This document shows, one piece after another, positions 53,982 through 60,000 of a DNA stretch of 60,000 nucleotides. Position 1 is the first letter of the stretch, and each line of letters opens with the position of its first letter. The notes beneath the pieces were generated by a model that saw nothing but the letters and a program-made list of their open reading frames with translations, searched no databases and had not been told where the DNA came from. A program made the position numbers and the translations under genes. The stretch is from Owenia fusiformis (taxonomy: Eukaryota > Annelida > Polychaeta > Sabellida > Oweniidae), in NCBI GenBank assembly GCA_903813345.2, contig CAIIXF020000002.1, positions 21,034,455-21,094,454 of the forward strand. The letters are read 5' to 3'.

Positions 53982-54770
53982 GATATCCTATGATTTTGAG
54001 GAATATCATTTTTATCTACGAGGTGATATTGATATCTGCACGAGAGAGCGAAATGATATTCTGAAAAAAATCATAGGATGTTCTTATTATCCTACACTTA
54101 CAAGGAGTGTACTAAATGTATAATATCACTGCAAAATGAATTTCATGCCAAATAGAGTCAATTTGGCGGGAAATCAACAAGCGGAGTATATCGTCACAAT
54201 TTCCTCCGCATATTGGGTTTTCCGGAGTATATCGTCACGATATCCTCCGCCCGGAGTATATCGTGACAATATCCTCCGGATATTCATTTTGCCCATAAAT
54301 ATCAAAATTATTTTTTAATGTTATTATACATTTAGTACACTAAGTGTAGGATAATTATAGGAAATCCTATGATTTTGAGGAATATCATTTTTATCTACGA
54401 GGTGATATTGATATCTGCACGAGAGAGCAAAGCGAACGAGTTCATATATCAATATCACCGAGTAGATTAAAATGATATTCTGAAAAGAATCATAGGATGT
54501 TCTTATTATCCTACACTTACAAGGAGTGTACTAAATGTATAATATCATTGCAAAATGAACTTCATGCCAAATAGAGTCAATTTGGCGGGAAATCAACAAG
54601 CGGAGTATATCGTCACAATTTCCTACGCATATTGGGTTTTCCGGAGTATATCACGATATCCTCCGCCCGGAGTATATCATAACGATATCCTCCGGTTATT
54701 CATTTTGCCAATAAATATCAAATTTATTTTTTAATGTTATTATACATTTAGTACACTAAGTGTAGGATAA
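53982..54770. repeat. Tandem duplication of a composite palindromic block, period about 379-410 bp
   Basis: Two copies begin ATCCTATGATTTTGAGGAAT at 53985 and 54364. Each contains (i) an inverted repeat around GAGGTGATATTGATATCTGC, shortened by about 34 bp in copy 1, (ii) an outer inverted repeat ATTATCCTACACTTACAAGG against ACACTAAGTGTAGGATAAT, and (iii) three successive CGGAGTATATCGT...CCTCCG near-palindromes. Probably nested MITEs duplicated together. Confidence 0.8.
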
Positions 54771-55574
54771 TCCTATATAAAGTATGCCATCTATTTTACT
54801 CATCAGGATATATCAGGGGTGAATCTTGTAATATTCTATAGGAAAGAGTATTCATACAGTTTGGAACATAAATAAATGACAGGTGGATGTGCTGAAGTGA
54901 GGATTTCCCATGTTAAAAATAAGAGAATTTACAAGAGGCCATACATCAGTGGATGAGATTATACAAAATGTAAAATATACAAATTTTAAGGGATATGTAT
55001 CTAGACAATATTAGAAATTATTGACTTTCAGACGACCATGATTAGGAAATGGTGATAGAAAATCAACCTGTCATTTATTTTTGTTCCCAACTGTAAATCA
55101 ATTGTCCTCAAGTCTCATGTTGTCGGTACTATGTGAAATGTGACATTAAAGTTGAAGAACAATAGACTTATGCACCCCAGGCGATCAATGTAAATACAGT
55201 TTTAACGCGAAATGTACCCTTTGTGTTGTTTGTTTGTACCCTTTACTTTGACGTCATCGATTTCCATCAACCAATCAGCGCAGAGGTCAAATCAGTTCAC
55301 TTTGGACTTTGGGGAAAAGTGAATAACATGACAGCGGGATATAACGAGGGATCAAGTGCAATTTTTAAAAAGAAATTTACTCTGCATGTATGTAGCAGTG
55401 GATATTTGTTTTATTATTTTCCTCAGCACATTTTGAAGAGAAACAAAACAAGAAGTTTACATCAAATGCCAATAGCATCTTAGATCAATCCAGAACAAGG
55501 TCAAAATATGAAAAATTAATACATTTTCTTCATCCTGGGAGAGAGGGAATAAACCCAGGGTAAAAGAAGACGCG
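54771..55574. other. Intergenic, no recognisable gene
   Basis: An 86-codon + strand frame (55223-55483) has no recognised motif. The string GGTGGATGTGCTGAAGTG and the CTGTCATTTATTT/AAATAAATGACAGG pair (about 54870 and 55068) hint at another inverted repeat. Confidence 0.4.
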
Positions 55575-55990
55575 GTAGGGTGATATAAATGACCACCTCT
55601 GCACTAAGGTTGCAATATACCATTGGACATCTGAAAGGGTCGGCTGTTAAAATCTGACCTCCATTTAAAGTTTTAGTGAATACAAATTCGATATCAACCC
55701 TTTCATCCCCAAGGGGTAATTTATTACTTGAAATCAATTTCAAAATGACAAGTCCACCTATGGCCAGAATGCATTATTTTTAGGTCTACAATAACTAAAT
55801 CAATGTCAAATTATACTTTGGAGAATATTTTAAAGTTTGAATCAAGATAGGGTGAGATCAGGATCATGAGGTACAAAATGCGTCGGAATTTTTGTTTTTG
55901 GTAGAAATGAGATTTGATATTTGAAAATAGTTTGTACATTTGGGTATTTAAGAACATAGAATACAAATTACTAAATTGCTCCTGAGAATA
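55575..55990. repeat. Dispersed repeat family D1, copy 3
   Basis: TAGGGTGATATAAATGACCA, CCTTTCATCCCCAAGGGGT, GACAAGTCCACCTATGGCCA and TCAAATTATACTTTGGAGAA match 25206-25625 and 37390-37870. Confidence 0.75.
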
Positions 55991-56780
55991 TTTTAATGGC
56001 AACAAACGTACATTGACTTAACATGAGAATATACACCTTTGACCTAACATTGGATATCATCATATCCCTTATGACCTGATTATCTTTTCAAATATGCCCA
56101 TATAAGTACTGGTATACTTACCAATACTATAATTAATCCCAAAGGAGCACTACACGCAATCTAAACAAGTGCTATTTGTGATTCACTACATATCAAGGTA
56201 TCGATCAAGCCAAATATTTGACCTTTGACCTCCATTGCCACACCTATTTACTCATACAGCATCTTTTTATTTCACTCTGATGTAGAATTCCATCTCAAGC
56301 ATGTACAATGTCTAATATGGAGAAATTCTAATGAATAGTTTCTGAGACATTACAGTTCATATGAATAGGCAATCTGAAACCGTACTCTTTCACATACAAA
56401 AACCCTCCCACCTCATAAAAGTCACACAATTGCAACTCATAATCGAAACTGGCACTAATGTATTCTTTATGCAATTAAGCACATTCTCCCTGCTACGTGT
56501 ACCGTTTAAAATGAAAATCAATGAAAAAGTATGATGTAAAAAAGAAACTTGCCATTGTTTTCATAGATATTTGGGTGGTCATTTCAAAGAAAAAATGTTA
56601 ACTTAACCACGAAGTTGAAACATCCTAATTTTATACTGTTGTATTGCTTAGACCACAAATTTTGTTGTTATGGCCATTATCAAGATTGAAAATAGAAACC
56701 GATTGTCAAAATATTTTTTGATTGAAAAAAGCATGATTGATTTCTGATTCGGTGAAAATTTTAATGGAGGGTTACCCTAC
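55991..56780. other. Intergenic, no recognisable gene
   Basis: No exon, RNA gene or clear repeat seen. Confidence 0.45.
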
Positions 56781-57547
56781 TATCACACCAAACTAGTTTT
56801 CACTACGTTCTCGAGAACGGGCTTCAACTGTGTACGAACGGACTGGACGTACTGAGAACCGTTTGGGGTCTATTTACAAACTTCATCTAACGTACTCGAA
56901 CGGGTAGGTCCTCTAGAACTTAGAACATGCTCAAAATGTTCTCGTGGTCGATATGTTCTACAATTAGAACGAGTGACAACGTACTAACGACGAGCTGGAC
57001 GTACTACGAACGGAACCGTCGTACTAGGGACGTTTTAACAACGAGTTGAACTTTCTGAGAACGTATTGAGAACGAGGTAGAACTAATTGCAAACGGGTTT
57101 AAACTGATTAAGAACGTATTTAAAATTGCTAATGAACGAGTTCGCAAAAATATAGCTATCACACCAAACAAGTTGCCACTGCGTTCTTCAAAACTGGTTT
57201 TAAACTGTGTGCGAACGGAATGAACGTAGCTGCAACTTTCTAAGGTCTTTTTACGAACTTCATGAACGTTCTCAGACGGGAAGGTGATTTTAGAATTTTG
57301 AATAGATTCGACCGTTCTGTAATCAGGTCATGATGACCTTCTATACTAAAGGACGCGTTATACGACGTTGCACACTGACCTGGTGCGACCTGAACGAACT
57401 GCGAATGAAATGGACGTATTGAAGACTGTTTATGAACGATGTAGCTAATTATTTTAGACATATTTCCCGACCACAACCAGATTGAGCCCGTTTTACGACG
57501 TTTTCGTAGGACTGGCAAGAACGGATAAGAACTAGTTTGGGGTGATA
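56781..57547. mobile_element. 767-bp TIR element with GAACG-rich interior
   Basis: TATCACACCAAACTAGTT at the left matches the reverse complement of AACTAGTTTGGGGTGATA at the right. An additional left-end-like sequence, TATCACACCAAACAAGTTGC, lies inside at about 57156, so the element looks like one and a half units. The interior repeats words such as GAACG, GTACTGAGAACG and ACGAGTT every 15-40 bp. No transposase. Confidence 0.7.
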
Positions 57548-57620
57548 TGGGGATTAGATTCTTTAAGCTGGAATTTTGAAGGTGGTAAGCAAGAGACGTA
57601 ATTATGTCTGTCATCTCTAT

Positions 57621-57961
57621 ACCCCAGTCACGTTTGTTGTACGGCGGCCGTACGTCGACCACAGAACAAATAAATCAGTGAATTTCTGCGGCGAACGTAT
57701 GATTGAAAACTACGGTCGCTCAACTCCGGTTGATGGGTTATGTACCTTTGCAAACAAATTTTCAGGCCAGGTTTGCTGTCATATCTTTGCTTTGGATTCG
57801 TTTGTCAACATAAATTCAAAATTCGCCATGTGGCTCACCGCTGCCGCAGAAAATGTGACTGAAAAAGTATCTGACCGCAGAAATTCTACGACGAGCATAG
57901 AAATGTTACTGACCGCTGAAATGATAGACCGCACGGTCGCAGTAGGAAATGTGACTGGGGT
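57621..57961. repeat. MITE with ACCCCAGTCACATTT termini
   Basis: ACCCCAGTCACGTTTGTTGT at the left and, in reverse complement, ACCCCAGTCACATTTCCTAC at the right; both continue into GCGGCCGTACGTCGACC / GCGACCGTGCGGTC. The 190-codon + strand frame 57576-58148 and the 140-codon - strand frame overlapping its left part are carried by this MITE and its flank. Confidence 0.75.
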
Positions 57962-57989
57962 GCATAGCTCTGGGATTTTTCCTAATCTT

Positions 57990-58315
57990 ACATGGGGGCA
58001 CAAGGAGGATTGGCTCCCAGAATCGAAGTCGATATTTTCCAACAATGAAAACGCCGAAATGTCGTTATTTTCTGAAATTATAACCGATTATAAATTCAAA
58101 ATAAACAGTTCAAAATATTCGAACCAATATCTCGATCATTTCTTGTGAGTTTTGGAATTTTTCGTTAGCAAATAAGACCAAAATTCACAATTCAAATGTT
58201 GAAGTGAACAAAATGGCGGTCGTTGGAATTCAAATTTTGTAGCACGACATGCCCATATATGGGACAGAATATCGATGCTGCACTCTGGGAGCCAATCCTC
58301 CTTGATGGGGGCATA
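57990..58315. repeat. Inverted repeat with AAGGAGGATTGGCTCCCAGA arms
   Basis: AAGGAGGATTGGCTCCCAGA and TCGATATT (from about 58001) recur inverted as AATATCGATGCTGCACTCTG and GGAGCCAATCCTCCTT (to about 58303). Followed by two tandem 18-bp units AACCTTATGCGTGCGCAG at about 58319-58354. Confidence 0.6.
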
Positions 58316-58399
58316 AGAACCTTATGCGTGCGCAGAACCTTATGCGTGCGCAGATTAACACGGTTAATCTTTCACAATTTCGGGTTGAATAACTTCCAG

Positions 58400-58818
58400 G
58401 TCAATAATATATTTTGGGAAAAACTGCCCGAAGTAACTCTTGCATAAGCAAAGATATTTTCCAATAATTTTCAGTTTTAAAAACGAGGTTCTTGGTCAAT
58501 ACTGCCTGCCCCAAGTAAAATATTGATTTCAGAAGCAACAGTATTTCTATTCTAGTGGTATGGGATCAGTGAACTGGTTAATCGCCAAAAGTGCATTGAC
58601 CGGCTTGTATTTTTACTGTATTACTGCACAAACAAATGCATAGGAATGAAACATTTATTTTATTGTACCAATAATCCCTTTAAGGGCAAATGTACAAAAG
58701 AAGAGAAAAAAACGTGCATAGACATGATAACGTACAAGTAGAAAAGTACATAAATACAGATGTATATATATATATATGTAACTGGATCACGTCGTTACTG
58801 GGTGAGTCGGTCTGAAAT
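58400..58818. other. Intergenic, no recognisable gene
   Basis: (TA)n run near 58764. Nothing further seen. Confidence 0.4.
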
Positions 58819-59208
58819 CTACCTACTGAGCAAAGTACTCCTTATAGAGAATAATTCATTTACCATGTTAGAAAAGATGCTGCAATATTGCTCCTCAGCA
58901 TTAAATAAGAAAGCTAGTAAATCCATATCTGATAGCGAGCCGATATTAGGGCATTTGGTATAAAGCAAGTCTAAATATTTATTTGTGATATGTTTGAGCT
59001 CATTACACTTGAGCAAAAAATGTTCTTCGGTCTCCTGTGCCTTTTTACATAGTTTACAAATTCTGAGTTCGGGTGGAAGATGTGATCTTTTATATCTACC
59101 CACCTCGACTTCAAGCTTGTGACTGCTAATTCTAAGCGATGTTAAATTGAGGCGGGCATGATTGTGACAGTTGTGTTTTATATATTTGAGTATATTTTCT
59201 TTATTCAT
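58819..59208 (-). pseudogene. Non-LTR retrotransposon C-terminal fragment
   Basis: Open frame of 129 codons on the - strand with HNHARLNLTSLRISSHKLEV, EVGRYKRSHLPPELRICKLC and ETEEHFLLKCNEL. The LRI-xHxLxxExGR-...RxCxxC-...EEHFLLxC pattern is the zinc-knuckle-like tail found after the reverse transcriptase in many invertebrate LINE ORF2 proteins. No reverse transcriptase precedes it, so it is a fragment of unknown clade, different from the one at 34260. Confidence 0.7.
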
Positions 59209-59860
59209 ATGATCTTTTAATGAACTAATATGTATGCTTGCACTGGAGCATTACCTCTTGAGAAGCATATATCTTTACCATGGCTCTAAGCAACATAATA
59301 ACATGCAATTCCTTTCAATACATTCATATGAGATGATTGTTGTATAATCATTTTATCTTCATGTGACAGGCGTCATATTTGTCAATGAATATTTTTTTAT
59401 ATTTTCACAGTTCATTGGCTGATCATACCAATATGTTATATACCATTAATGTTCATATTTAGAAATCCAGCTCAACTTTATTGTGCAGAAGAAATATACT
59501 GTAAGTCACAATCAATCAATAGGCGGGAGCATGAGGCATGTAAATCTGCAAGAATTTGACTCAAAATAGTGTCCCAGAGCCTATGACACGGGAGTACCAT
59601 AGCCTTTGCCATAGGGTATACCATGGCAACGTACCATCTTTTGTACGAACCTCAGCAATAGTAGTATATCTCAAAATGTTTCCAAAATCTTGTGCATCGA
59701 ATTGTTTAATTTCTGAAAGCATTAAAATAACACATTTACGATGTATCTAAAATCTAAAACCTAAAAAAAAGTAATAGATATGACTATATGTTGTATAAAA
59801 AGAGATTAAAAAAAATTGTGTCTGAGAGATAAATAAAAAAGAAAAAACCATGAAAAGCTT
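59209..59860. other. Non-coding stretch
   Basis: A 64-codon + strand frame (59556-59750) has no recognised motif. ACACGGGAGTACCATAGCCT and CATAGGGTATACCATGGCAA are partly repeated words. No gene seen. Confidence 0.4.
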
Positions 59861-59900
59861 GTGTGAGTCCAGCGCTTTAATTCATTAGGCCACGGAGACA
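59861..59900 (-). repeat. 5' half of a tRNA-Arg-like sequence
   Basis: On the - strand TGTCTCCGTGGCCTAATGAA then TTAAAGCGCTGGACTC resembles the acceptor/D-arm/anticodon-stem start of a tRNA (GTGGCCTAATGGATAAGGCG-like), with an A box but no anticodon loop or B box. Probably a pseudogene or SINE head. Confidence 0.35.
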
Positions 59901-60000
59901 AGTTAAAAGTAATGTTATTCTAAAGCTATCTTATAAATTTTAGAAAACAGTCGAATCACTGCATTAGATTAATAAAAAAATAGTCAATAATCATTTTAAT

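Noticed and set aside
57576-58148. 190-codon + strand frame, the longest in the window
   Set aside because: Its body is a MITE with inverted ACCCCAGTCAC ends plus another inverted repeat; no recognisable domain, and the opposite strand is also open. Domestication cannot be excluded without expression data.
59861-59900. Functional tRNA-Arg gene
   Set aside because: Only the 5' half is tRNA-like; no anticodon loop, T-arm or terminator follows.

Overview
The window is eukaryotic, AT-rich nuclear DNA: small phase-compatible exons with GT..AG boundaries, long introns and a very dense load of transposon remnants. The gene content (a GALNT10-type glycosyltransferase, two secreted C-type lectin/PAN proteins), the Crypton and LINE fragments and the abundance of foldback MITEs suggest an invertebrate animal, most likely a lophotrochozoan such as a bivalve mollusc. 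The taxon is an inference and was not tested.

Layout. 1-5267: no exon recognised; it holds a 2.4-kb foldback transposon (2095-4528). 5268-16321, + strand: a polypeptide N-acetylgalactosaminyltransferase of the GALNT10 group. Its transmembrane/stem exon(s) were not found. The rest of the stem, the whole catalytic domain and the ricin-type lectin domain are covered by 10 constitutive exons plus three tandem alternative versions of one exon. 16322-26291: no gene; minisatellites, an 850-bp palindrome, and a 92-bp satellite of about 27 units with higher-order structure. 26292-30104, - strand: four-exon gene for a secreted C-type lectin with a PAN/apple-like C-terminus. 30105-40284: intergenic, with foldback elements, a LINE reverse-transcriptase fragment split by a hAT-like MITE, a tRNA-derived SINE and a 718-bp TIR element. 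40285-49935, + strand: paralogue of the lectin/PAN gene with the same exon phases, arranged head to head with the first. 49936-60000: no gene; foldbacks, a duplicated block of palindromes, and a LINE C-terminal fragment on the - strand.

Main points of interest. (1) The three alternative GALNT exons (8712, 9482, 10190) each carry the last catalytic metal-ligand histidine followed by the flexible loop that covers the active site, so splicing would exchange the loop while keeping the catalytic core. (2) A 66-bp minisatellite has copied the 5' splice site of a downstream GALNT exon four times. (3) Four foldback elements from three unrelated sequence families all begin with CAC, end with GTG and have 5-bp target duplications (one imperfect), the signature of Transib/RAG-like transposition; two copies of one family carry their central loop in opposite orientations. 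(4) The lectin/PAN paralogues are a divergent pair, and the + strand copy has lost two of the four CTLD core cysteines.

GALNT enzymes start mucin-type O-glycosylation in the Golgi, and the lectin/PAN proteins carry Thr-rich linkers that look like substrates for such enzymes. A functional link between these neighbours is speculation only.
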